DNA from: Fennellomyces sp. T-0311
Lineage: Eukaryota; Mucoromycota; Mucoromycetes; Mucorales; Lichtheimiaceae
Reading direction: 5' to 3'
Length of the DNA stretch: 64,000 nucleotides
NCBI GenBank assembly: GCA_025266875.1
Contig: JALLLT010000017.1
Coordinates: 62,001 to 126,000, forward strand
Below are positions 33,939-44,347 of this stretch, one piece after another. The position numbers and the translations under genes were made by a program. The notes under the pieces are model-generated. The model saw only the letters and a program-made list of their open reading frames with translations. It did no database searches and was not told the DNA's origin. How positions within the stretch are numbered: the stretch's first letter is position 1; every line of letters starts with the position of its first letter.

Positions 33939-35400
33939 TTATAATAATGTACCTGGAAACGGGTTTGAAGAGAAAAAGATATTTATTACCTCCAAAAAAA
34001 TTGGGATGTCCGATAGAAACTGTTCAGTAAATACACTTTCCTTATCTTCATCTACTATATCCTCCATCTCTTCGTAGCTCGCGTCCTCAGTTGCCTCCTT
34101 CGTCTCCTCTTCTCCTTCTACATCTTCGTATCCTCCTCGGACTATGTTGGCATCTAGGTACTCTTTTCCGATTGCCGCTGTCTCTGACTTTTGACTTGTG
34201 CAAAACACTTGGACAGTTTGTCAAGCAACTTAAAATCTTTGATGTCTTATGAGGTACGGTCGACAGCAATCTTGTTTTTCACAATGCTCCAGCGCGCTTC
34301 AGTGGGCTGCCTTTCCCAGTGGTAAGGGGGTACAGGGGCTCAGAATGGCATGACCGTATTTCCTTACAATCTGGTACGACTCGATGACTTCCTCATGTTC
34401 ATCGGTTCCAGGTTTTGAGGCAGAAGCTCCTTGGTCATTTTCCCTTTATTGTGAAGAGGAATTGTCAATCCATTATCGTTGTACTAGCTGATAATATCAT
34501 CCTTCTTCGTTGCGTTCCATGACTTCTTATTCCCCATGCGCATGTGGTACTTGGAGGCGCCCACATGAATCATACAGTCACCGTAACGTACCTCAGGTTT
34601 GCAACAGAGATTCTCAAACAGCTTTTCGAAAGTATTGGTGCAGAAGTTGCCATAGTAGTCGACATTTTCGGGTACAATCTGGCTCTAGCGGATGGTCTAT
34701 GGTATCTTAGTTTATCACTCTGTTGGCTGGTGGTGTTCCTCTGGTACCTTCGTTGAGGCTGAGATGGGATTTGCCGTAGGTCGAACAAATGCTGATACTC
34801 TCCTTGACAATTTCTGCTCCTCTCTCATGATAGCATAGGCTGTCGACCACTCTGGCTTTTCTTATCCCCAATTTTATACCTTTGCGTCCCGATATCCTAA
34901 GTGAACAAGATCTCTTTGGATCGTGGCCAGCGAGCCGCAATAGTCCGGGTTGTCGTGTGTGAGAAGGTGATACTGAACAGAGAAGCAGTGGTTGGATATT
35001 CATGCTTATAACAATCAAGAATAGCAAGACGTATCGCTTTCGCATACACGCTAGTGACTATTTTTTTTTGGACGACTTATATTGCGCGTTTCTGAGAGTT
35101 CTTTGTCCTCCTTATAGAGCTTGAAAGCCTTCTTAACAATGTTTCGTGGACTGCAGCTATTCGGTGAAAAGCTTCGTGTTTGGTGAGCTTGACCTTGGTT
35201 TCCTCAGTTCGAATTTGGGACCGCGTGCATAATAGAATACAGGTTCTTAAGAACACTGAGTTCATTGCCGATCAAGAAAGCTCAATGTTTTCGAATTCTT
35301 CTTTGCTGAGACATAGTGAAATGGAGGTGTCAGAATCAAGATTAGAAAAGGGAACCGCGGCGGATCGATTTCTGGACGACCCAACAAAATATAATAGCCG
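33939..35400 (-). pseudogene. Second decayed Tc1/mariner transposase
   Basis: Minus-strand fragments in order of decreasing coordinate are colinear with the copy at 9124-10613. Near 34850 AEIVKE-like sequence matches AEIVKGEKGLL of that copy. Near 34660-34600 VDYYGNFCTNTFEKLFENLC aligns with DYHGNFNAKLFESIFEDLC. Near 34550 ASKYHMRMGNKK matches the second catalytic block. Near 34370-34270 SYQIVRKYGHAI is followed by YHWERQPTEARWSIVKNKI, the third catalytic block. An acidic C-terminal tail (EDVEGEEETKEATEDA) ends near 33939. Stops and shifts abound and no terminal repeats were found, so the ends are approximate. Confidence 0.75.
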
Positions 35401-35669
35401 TTGATTAGACCAGCGGATACCAAATGGCAACACAGTAAATTGTTAAATCTACTTTTATAAATCAGAAGCGATACGTACCGTTAAAAATGTAACTACATAC
35501 TGAAGCACGTAACGTGAGTTTCGGTTTACGTCTTTGAAATTCCACACAAGTATCCGGACCTTGTTGGGATAGATTCCATCTACATATGGGAACTTACGGC
35601 TCCAATTGCTCAAGTCGTATTTATTATTTGGTAAACTGCGGCTACTGTTTCTCGCTAGAATATAAGAAG

Positions 35670-35960
35670 TAATTGACTAATTGCTACTTTATATGGTCAG
35701 TATTTTTCGGGTGTCGCGCATCACTTTACACCAACAAGTTCTTATTGGTCCCATTGTTTGTTGCTGACGATAAAACCATGTGTTGCAGATTTCCTCGAAC
35801 AATAACAATAAGTGAGAGTCTAGGAACAGATCCCGAAAATAATCATAAACAGACACCAAGTGCCAGAAGTGTCTTTTACTTACAATTACACCCCTCAAAG
35901 GGGTTCCAGATCTCACGGACAGATACCAGCACGTGGTTCCCATTATCACGCTAATGTGGG
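35670..35960 (+). mobile_element. Element U1, fragment D
   Basis: GGTCAGTATTTTTCG, then ACAAGTTCTTATTGGTCCCA and TTTGTTGCTGACGATAAAAC match the reverse complement of 20990-20890 at roughly 80% by eye. It lies just right of the second Tc1/mariner relic. No intact frame is present. Confidence 0.55.
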
Positions 35961-35999
35961 ATCCCTTTTAAATACATGCTCATCAAATACATATAACGA

Positions 36000-37540
36000 A
36001 GTAGCCACATAAGTACTAAATAACGCGAGCAAAAACAAACAGCAAAAGTTCGTGTATATATATATCTGTTGCGTATCTTTTTAAATGTCTTGATTACCAT
36101 TGGATGAACGAAATTGAGATACAAAATCGAGACCATGACTATAGTCGTTTGTTACCGTTATTGATAGTGACTACATAGGAAATTTCATCATGAATACAGA
36201 GAAGCAGGGCGCCGGGAGAAGGACTAAACACAAATTCGAGATCTTGCTTTGATTTCCAGATCTTGATTAAGAGCTCGCATTAGAAAACACTGCTGGTAAG
36301 AAATAACATCACATTTAGCATTATAACTGCCTGATATAACATAGTAAATGTTGAAACATACTGCCAGGTTTTATGAAGCTATGCATTTAAACAACTGCTA
36401 CGTGTTTCGATCTTGAAAGGCCATTATGTTTAGAAAATCTCGTAGTTCACAAAAAGTGAATAAAAACGCTTGGCAACGGTTGCCTTAATATTCCATTTAA
36501 AATGTTGCTTTATGTATACCGAATGCATAACATGTACATAGCTAACATTTCTCATAAGGATTGATTCATCAGTTCATTACATAGTTTTCTGAACAAAAAA
36601 GGACTCATTACCAATGCATGTGCTTGTATATAATAAGGGAATTCAGTCACCTTCCATAAAATCATAAACATAAAAAACCGATTTTCAGAAGGGACGTGAT
36701 TGGGTAGTGAAATTACGACAGTTTATGTTTATATTTATGGCATCCTTTATGTTTATGACACTTTGAAATTGTCATAAAGAAGGCGACAATCATAAAAAGT
36801 GGCGAAATGAGCAGATGTCAATACGGGAATGTCGATTGGTGCACTATATATGTGAGTCATTACTCCTACCCTTTGCTACAACGCGTATTCACTCCTATTG
36901 TTTAGTTGCATCAAGGGAGAACTGTACAACGTAATCTACAAAACACTGACGACGGACTAAGAAAACTTCGATATCCTGTTGTTTAACTGGCTGATGGACC
37001 GGCATCCAGATACTCCTCGTAATTTGACGTTACAGTTTTACTTTTCATAACACCAGCAGTACGTACATTAATCTAAATTAACCAGACGATATCGTCTATC
37101 GAGTCCATAGCTGAAGTGAGACACAGAGTTCCTATCATTCTACTCTGGGAAGATGCAGTTAGAAGCTTGCATGCATATTTTTCAATATTTATGATCACAG
37201 CCATCGCAGCTTCTAGTAAATCCAGTAGTGTGCGACGATGACGCTGTTTAGCCTCAACAGTAGCTACTGCCTGCCAAGCACCTTCACATAGTCAATAAAA
37301 CTCAAGAATAACCAAGATATCGAGACACTTTAATCATTTATAAAGAGAACTTAAATTCGGATGAACAACTGCATCTCTTTCATAACTGATGATATGGGGT
37401 ATATTGCAGCCTTGGCAAATATAAACCAATTTTACTCCTCGTGTTTGACATCGGCAGCTTCGCTGGTCCGATTTTGACTTGATTTACTTGTGCTTGTCTA
37501 TTTGAATATCTTAAAGTCAAAACGATTGCCAAAACACCAC
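36000..37540. other. Gene-poor AT-rich region with a small hairpin
   Basis: No gene is seen. TTTATGTTTAT strings recur at 36665-36760. A near-perfect inverted repeat (TTATGACA ... TGTCATAA, 9-nt loop) lies at about 36753-36778. Confidence 0.45.
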
Positions 37541-37541
37541 C

Positions 37542-37892
37542 TCACCCTACCTCAAACAGTGATTCAAGCTGCTGCGCGGCCTCGTTCGTTCCGGCAGCCA
37601 CTACCCGAGTGCTTCTCTCCAGGATTCTTTGCCGAGCTTTTGCCTGCGCCAGGAGTAGCTTCCAGTTGACCCCTTTGAGAACTATTTTCCTTGTGAAATT
37701 TTTGCACATTCTTGCAAAAGCTACTTGTGCGTCCCGTGCGTTTTTGTAGCCATAAACAAAATCCAAAAGGCTCCGTTTGTAGTGTGGATTCTCAAGAAAT
37801 TCGGCTAAACAAGGGGCTCTTACATCTCTAACGTAAATATTGAGATCTTCGATGATGGATTCCAGTAAATGCATCAAATATCGAATATACAT
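37542..37892 (-). CDS. Conserved 116-codon frame of element U1
   Basis: An uninterrupted reading frame with protein-like composition: an N-terminal helix (HLLESIIEDLNIYVRDVR), an aromatic segment (KRSLLDFVYGY) and a basic amphipathic C-terminal part. Parts reappear at 20429-20570 (plus) and 20755-20670 (minus), which suggests a coding exon of the element. It could be an exon of a longer gene whose 5' exons include the CRSTTLRV segment. Function is unknown; no catalytic motif is seen. It may be a remnant rather than an expressed gene. Confidence 0.35.
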   Translation of the reverse strand: MYIRYLMHLLESIIEDLNIYVRDVRAPCLAEFLENPHYKRSLLDFVYGYKNARDAQVAFARMCKNFTRKIVLKGVNWKLLLAQAKARQRILERSTRVVAAGTNEAAQQLESLFEVG

Positions 37893-38036
37893 AACTAATT
37901 AGTGTAGATGCTTACTTTCACTGAGGGATGCCATTAGGCTGTTACAGAAGCACCACGATTTCCTGTGAACAAAATGTGGCAATTGCAGTCACAGGCGATT
38001 CTTTCATTCTTTTCTTTTATCTTGGCAACAAGTAGT

Positions 38037-38437
38037 GGCAAAAGGAATCCTACACGACAGTGTCCCTGTGGCCCTCGTGTGTGGTAACCCAGTGCGATAG
38101 CCCGGTGCCCTAAGTGAAAGTTGCTGCGACCATAGACGCGCAGGGTCGTGCTTCGGCAAGGCAACTGGAGCGCCGCCATACTTGCTCTGCCTTAATCTCA
38201 CAATGCAAAATCTAAAGATAAGCATCATCTACTGGAGATCTACATAAAAGAAGCATCGCTAATCAACGCTTTGTGATATATAGCTCTTACTCTCTCCGTT
38301 TTCGGATTGAGCAAGTGCAACAGTTTTGGTTACAAATGGAGTATTGCATGCGTGCTCCGCTACCAAAGCTATTAACCAGTATGTAGTTGTCGGCGCGTTT
38401 TGACTATTACGTGGTTGTAGCACTGTTGTACTTGCTT
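38037..38437. repeat. 401-bp direct repeat, unit 1
   Basis: Nearly identical to 38551-38951, offset 514 bp. Two substitutions were noticed by eye (near 38144 T/C and 38254 G/A). It begins GGCAAAAGGAATCC and ends GTTGTACTTGCTT. Confidence 0.92.
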
Positions 38438-38550
38438 TTGCTTTTATCATCTTATCACCAAGGTATTTATCGACAAGTTCGCAAGCTATTACTTATTGTA
38501 TTCTTCTTTTTTTTGGCCGATCATTCGATGTATTCGGTGGAGCAAGAAAT

Positions 38551-38951
38551 GGCAAAAGGAATCCTACACGACAGTGTCCCTGTGGCCCTCGTGTGTGGTA
38601 ACCCAGTGCGATAGCCCGGTGCCCTAAGTGAAAGTTGCTGCGACCACAGACGCGCAGGGTCGTGCTTCGGCAAGGCAACTGGAGCGCCGCCATACTTGCT
38701 CTGCCTTAATCTCACAATGCAAAATCTAAAGATAAGCATCATCTACTGGAGATCTACATAAAAGAAGCATCACTAATCAACGCTTTGTGATATATAGCTC
38801 TTACTCTCTCCGTTTTCGGATTGAGCAAGTGCAACAGTTTTGGTTACAAATGGAGTATTGCATGCGTGCTCCGCTACCAAAGCTATTAACCAGTATGTAG
38901 TTGTCGGCGCGTTTTGACTATTACGTGGTTGTAGCACTGTTGTACTTGCTT
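38551..38951. repeat. 401-bp direct repeat, unit 2
   Basis: Partner of 38037-38437. Beyond its right edge the sequence continues colinear with copy A, and beyond unit 1's left edge the element also continues, so this is a duplication inside one element copy. Confidence 0.92.
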
Positions 38952-39290
38952 CTTTTCAAGTCGTTTGGGCAGTAGAAATAAAGCCCTTCTTATAGTTTGG
39001 CACGCTCTGTATCGTTTAAAGCATCTTTGATTTACATATGTAGGCGGCAAGCACAATTGATAAACAGCTATATATATATATATAACACAAGCAATCGATC
39101 TTAGCACTTTTGCAGGCGGTCTAACAAATTATTAGAAACAGTGGGGCATTGAGTTGGAGTGCATGCATGAGCAGAACGCAACGGCGTTTGTAATATACGA
39201 TTGCTAAGTTTATCACTTACCGGAACCGACCAATCCATGGTGATTGTTACATGCAGGATACGTACTGTTCGAAAAGAACAAAGAATCACG

Positions 39291-40963
39291 CATTTAATTC
39301 ATAAATGCCGCTTCGTCGGCCACATAATCTATTAGAGAACCTTAATTGTCAACATAGCCAAAATCATTCACCAAGTGCTGGTCCTGGTTACGGTCTGAAG
39401 GCAGGTCAGAAAGCATTGTAGATCTTGCGTTGGGGGGGGGGGACTTGACAGGGTAAAATCATTTGAAAGTGGGAGATAATTCGAGCAGTGGAGTGGCTCT
39501 GTATTTGTAGACCGTAGTGAAGGACATCTCCCACTTGGATAGTCATCCTTTTATACCCTTTCTAGGCATATCTCTCGCTTGCTCATTTATTGGTACACCG
39601 ATAAATTGGCTTTCATTCATAAGACCGTGGAGTGTTCATGCAGGATGGCATCAGCAAAATTTGCCAGGTGTATCCCATATTTCTGTTTGAATTTGTGTAT
39701 CTACAACATAACATACCCCTTACTTATTCTAGTTCCCTCGATTTTCAATAGTGTATGGAACTTACGAATATATGCGAAAATATCAGAGAGTATTACAAAA
39801 TCAAGAGGTCTGAACCGCTTCAACGCACACGCACAGCCTGCAGCTTCGTACATATTTATGTGGCTATTCCGAAAGGGGTTATTTTGAAATAATTTAAGAA
39901 CTTTCTCTGTACGTATTACTTAAACGACTGCGTAATATAAAGTATCAGCATTAGATAATTGCTTACTTCAATTCAATAAAGTCTCAGCTTAATTTGGTGA
40001 TGCAGTACAGTTTCCATTTGTTCATAACTCGGTACGACTAAGCCTTACTCGAGCGATATCGAATATTTAAAAGTCTCTTTCTCCTTATTCGTACTTCTTA
40101 AAACATAAAATGAGGCGATCGAGAAAGACGTCCAAGAAAGATCTGACTCTGAAATGGATGATTCTGGTGTCGAAGGTACAAGCAGGAAAAGAAAATACAT
40201 ACCCAAAGGTGCTTTTGCACAAGTATCTGCTTCCGGGCAGATTGCTGCGCGAAAGTAAACATACTCTGCCTAGTGAAGCATATTCTTAACTAGATTCCAC
40301 GATTTTAATATATATATATATATATATATGCGGTACAATAATTCCAAGGAAAAGGCTTAGGTCCATCACTACATCTTTACGAAACATTGCCAGTGTCAAA
40401 GTGCTCAACCAGAGATTATTCCAGAGCGTATGTCATCGTGTCACCGACATAAAGATGATTCGCTGGTTTCTTCAGAGGCGAGTCGATTTTCCATCTTTTA
40501 ATAGATCCCCCGGCACGACGTGCTGTTTCGATATCACACACAATATTGCAAGACTGACCATAGCCTGTACAATCTCAAACCTACCAAGTACATTGGGGTT
40601 TTGTCGCCGACGACAAGTTTCCTTGGTGCAATGGCAGGGTTACTCGAACTATCACTTTATTGCGGTGAATGAACCCTGAAAGCAAGTTGTTATTTTTTAA
40701 GGATTTAGATAGATAACACTGTGCTTATCATCATGGTGCCATTCACAGTGTCGGAATAAATTTTTTTACGCGAAAAAGGCTGAAGGCTCTTCGTCTATGT
40801 ATCCGTCATGATCGAATGGATGGTCCTTTACTACTACTTGCATGGCCCCGTGTCATATTTTAACAAGCGTGTAGGACTTTTTCTCTATGGCCAGTTTATC
40901 GAAAGGAGACTCCAAGTACTATTAAAGATATATCTTGAGTGGTATAAATAAGCTTTCCAGTTA
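39291..40963. other. Gene-poor region, TA and G tracts
   Basis: A G-run lies at about 39432-39441 and a (TA)n tract at about 40309-40329. A coding-like scrap near 40110-40255 (frame reading DSEMDDSGVEGTSRKRK) ends in a stop and may be a transposon or gene relic. No complete gene is seen. Confidence 0.45.
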
Positions 40964-41135
40964 CAGTGGCCGCTTTATATAACGATACGATGGTGCAGCC
41001 CAAACTTTATCGTTATATCAAAATATCGTTATATAAAATGGGATTTGGCAGTGATTACCGTATTGGTGCATCGAGAATTGTATCGTTATAGCGAATTATC
41101 GTTATATAAAATATCATTATATAAAGCGACCACTG
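40964..41135. mobile_element. 172-bp pogo/Tigger-type MITE
   Basis: The left end CAGTGGCCGCTTTATATAAC and the right end read on the minus strand CAGTGGTCGCTTTATATAAT are terminal inverted repeats of at least 24 bp. Each is flanked by TA (40962-40963 and 41136-41137). The ends, length, lack of coding and CAGTG termini fit a non-autonomous pogo/Tigger element. Internal copies of TATCGTTATATAA add further symmetry. Confidence 0.85.
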
Positions 41136-41137
41136 TA

Positions 41138-41460
41138 TTATGAACCAACGGCTTCTTATCTACGGATTCACTCCATCTTCTGGTTTCATCATCCTGAAGC
41201 GTTGATAAAAACTACTTGCATTAATTTGGTGTCGCTGTGTGAGACATGCAGCTTTCGGTTTGGATCGAGATCAGCTACGATCAAGAGAGTCAATATCGCA
41301 CTAGAAATAATTATACAGTTATGTATGATGTATAATCCACCAGTATAAACAATTTCAGATCTTTTTTTATCATGTTTAACAGATTGTATAATGTGTGTCT
41401 TTCATACAATAAATTATCCAGTTTTATTTGTTTTGGCACGTTGATTTACAAATAGTTATC
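41138..41460. other. Intergenic, no gene recognised
   Basis: About 320 bp of AT-rich DNA between the MITE and the stop codon of the secreted-protein gene. Nothing notable is seen. Confidence 0.5.
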
Positions 41461-42287
41461 CTAATCGCATCCTTCTTCGACACGGACCATGTTATCTTTG
41501 GCACTTGAGTCGGAGATCTGTTCAACAAGATGGTTGAATGTATTATCATCGATCGAAGACTCTCTGTAATACAGTGAACCGTAGGTCTGATCGTGATCTA
41601 TCATATCAATGTGTTACGGGCGTGATTCGTCAACACTGATACGAGGTTCGCTACTTACAGGTACCCCAGAACACAATAGCATTGTGGTTATCGTCATTGT
41701 TGGTGGACAAGAATTCACTGTAGACCTCAAAGTCATCATCGGGCATACCGTTAGGAAGAGGCTTCTCGTTTTGCGGGTCATCCTCGGGCCTAACGGTTAC
41801 TTCGCCTGAATTATGCGCATTCATGTGTTAAATAAGCGATCATCAAGTTGTTGGTTGCTGCAAACGTACCCTGATGATACTCCAAAGTGTACCTATCACC
41901 GTCTCTTCGTTCGTATTCAACGTAGCTCTCGGAAGTGAACTCACCAATAGAATCAGTGCCATTGCGCAAGTCGCAAGTAGAGGTAAAGTCGGCCCTTTCC
42001 GAGTCGTTGTCATGACCTTGGATAGTTGTACGAGGGCAGTAGCATCGGATACCATATTGATCATCCAATTTGTCAAGCATGGCATCAACATTGGAAGTAA
42101 TACCAACATTGTACCCTATTTTTCGGTACGGTTGTTAGGGTATTATGGAACGGTCGTGTCAATAAATCGTCTTACATTCTCCATGGAAGTCTGACAAGCT
42201 GCCTTCCTGGTCTTGACGAGGAACAAACAGACCGTTGATGGCGGTGGCCAAAACGGTGGAAACTGCAAGGATACCGAATTGCTTCAT
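41461..42287 (-). CDS. Small secreted protein, unknown family
   Basis: Four exons: 42287-42176, 42115-41870, 41805-41659 and 41597-41461, total 642 nt, 213 aa, all in phase. The N-terminus MKQFGILAVSTVLATAINGL is a clear signal peptide. The mature part is strongly acidic, with cysteines in RCYCPRTT, TSTCDLRNG and EEGCD that could pair. Repeated aromatic-rich segments (SESYVEYERRDGDRYTLEYH, GTYHDQTYGSLYYRESS) look like beta strands. No membrane helix or GPI signal is seen at the C-terminus, so it should be released. A TATATAAAC string at about 42350-42358 sits ~65 bp before the start. No family is recognised; it could be a wall-associated or effector-like protein, which is only a guess. Confidence 0.75.
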
Positions 42288-42515
42288 GTTTTGTATTGAA
42301 ATAAGCTCGAGAGATGTCTGAATATTGAGACAACGGGCTTGCTTTTTGACGTTTATATATTGATGGCCAAAGCCAAGAAGATCCGTTTCACGTGGACAGT
42401 TTCATGATGTAAATGCTGCGCAACCAAAGGTAATGGTTTTTAATAGTAACAAACAAAAAAAAATCCGAGCAAATCGCACTGATGGTCGAGAAATGTTATG
42501 CATGAGGCTTAGTGC

Positions 42516-43382
42516 TTATTGAACCTTGTTCACTAGAGTTCTTGCATGTAAGCCTGGACCAATTGCCGTTGTACCTAGACGTTGCGCCATAAGTTTTTCT
42601 TCAGAAGATCGATGCGTATGCATACGTATAATTACTACCTCTGTGGGCGATCTGTGTTTGGTGACTTTGACACGGTAAGCCTTCCGGCGACGTTTATAGT
42701 CACGTTGCTCAGCGTCTGTTTCCTTCTGTGTTTTCATGGGTCCTGATGCAGGAAGATCTTTGGATTCTTCTGTTTCTTCCACTAAAGGGCAAAATGTCAT
42801 TGTTGAGACCATGACATTTGTTTATCCGTTTTACCTTGACCGGCATAAACTCGTGGTGCGGGGAGCCCCTGCTGTGCCCGGATGGCTTTGGCCAAACTTG
42901 CGTAATTTGTGGCCGGGATCATCGGGTGCACATGTGCACCGCCCTGCACAGGCTGTTGGTCGCTGAACGACAACACCAATGGTGCGTGTGTGTAGAAAAA
43001 CCGCGCACTGCTTGGCAACGTCTGATGACAACTGGTTTCAAAACTTTCCTGCACTTGAACAACAAAAATAGGCGCTCACTTTTACCTTTTTGGACTGTCG
43101 CTTGGAGAAACTCTCTTTACTGGATGTTTCTAGTTTATCCACCAAAATGTCATGACGCGCCTCGTTGTGTGAATACGTACTTTTTTGTCGCTAGCGTATG
43201 CCATTGAGTATAAGCTGATTCCCATGCGTGAATCAACCGCCATTTCAAGGATCTACCTGTTCTGCGTTCCATCGCTTCAGATCATTGCGATCCCACTGCA
43301 GTGTCGAAAGTAACTCGTCAATCCGCGCATTGATTGTAGCGATGCGTTGTCGTGTTGTTTGGATCCATGGGTCGTTTTCCAT
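42516..43382 (-). CDS. Unknown protein, likely nuclear
   Basis: Four exons: 43382-43257, 43190-43086, 43048-42835 and 42781-42516, total 711 nt, 236 aa with every join in phase. An N-terminal ~45-residue helix (RQRIATINARIDELLSTLQW) precedes a Ser/Lys-rich linker. A central block follows, ARFFYTHAPLVLSFSDQQPV then NYASLAKAIRAQQGLPAPRV. The C-terminal part is basic (DYKRRRKAYRVKVTKHRSPT) and closes LMAQRLGTTAIGPGLHARTL. The architecture of a short coiled helix plus basic region suggests a nuclear or RNA-linked subunit, but I do not recognise the family. It is divergent from the Med5-like gene across ~965 bp. Confidence 0.65.
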
Positions 43383-44347
43383 ACTTTATGATTTCTTTTT
43401 GGTAAAGGCTATAACTGGAATTACTAAATTAGAACGCTTCCACTTGACAGGCCCTGCGATTCAACTGCGTCGCATCCTTCATTCTGAGGTCAGTAGCATA
43501 CGATGTCTTGTGCTCTTCGATTAGCTCTCGAACATATCTGCTTGGCATCATACACCGTTTTGCCCCTCGAGGATCGATTCACGCGCTTGACAACAGCAGA
43601 GCCTGCATTGGTCGTCGATCCACGGTGGATCGGGATCCCAGTATCTTGTGATCCTGATGGGTATATACCTGCAGTCGCCACATTTTGCATATCGACTGCT
43701 ATGTAATGCGCTCTGACTGCTGTATCACTGGTAGAGTAACCAGTGACTGACCAGTGTTTTCAAGGATGGGGTTACTCTTTCACGAAAGAACGAACATGCG
43801 GAACATGGTTATGTTTTGTAATTGAACATCAAGAATGCTTTATCCGTAGGCAGCTGCTGCGCACGTCTTAAATTCTGCATGCAGAGTATATAACCCGGGT
43901 GATGGGAACCGAAGAAAGACAGAAAGTTACTATCGTAAACAGTGAATCATAAGACAGTGCAATGGATGCCCGTCGGCCAAGTACTGTACTCGTTCCTTGA
44001 ATACGCAACTCAGAAGGGCCAATGCTAAAGTTCGCCAAGCATACGAACCTGCAGTGCGACATATATCACTCTCATGTGATATGGCAGAAATGAAGGCTAT
44101 TGTTATAGGTTTCACAATCCCAGCACCTGCTAACCACTCGATCCGGGCTGCTAGAATCATGCTTATGCAGCTTACTCAAGTTGTTGTAGGATAGTGCACT
44201 TGCTGTTCTGCGGCCGATACAATGAAATATGGTACAGAAGGTTGTATGTTGTCTGATCACTAAATCCGGAGTGGCAAAATATAAACAGTACCTTTTATGT
44301 TGGTGAGGAGCTGAGTCCTGTTCCTTCAGTGCAGTTTTCAAAGGATA
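43383..44347. other. Divergent intergenic region
   Basis: 965 bp between the unknown nuclear protein and the Med5-like gene. A perfect 7-bp inverted repeat, CACTGGT-agagta-ACCAGTG, lies at about 43728-43747. No gene is supported; open frames on the two strands overlap and look incidental. Confidence 0.45.

Larger units (their letters stand above)
37541..39290 (-). mobile_element. Unknown element U1, copy B/C with internal duplication
   Basis: Read on the minus strand from 39290. The first ~740 bp is colinear with copy A (19530-20300). A 401-bp block (38951-38551) is then repeated at 38437-38037 after a 113-bp spacer. The frame continues into CRSTTLRVYGRSNFHLGHRA and GPQGHCRVGFLLP. The far end (37892-37542) is open for 116 codons: MHLLESIIEDLNIYVRDV, LLDFVYGYKNARDAQVAFAR, KARQRILERSTRVVAAGTNE. 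This is the best-preserved coding piece of the family. No transposase, reverse transcriptase or other domain is recognised. Confidence 0.6.

Noticed and set aside
40401..40679. 92-codon open frame on the plus strand
   Set aside because: No motif, no paralogue in the window, and it lies in decayed repeat-rich DNA.
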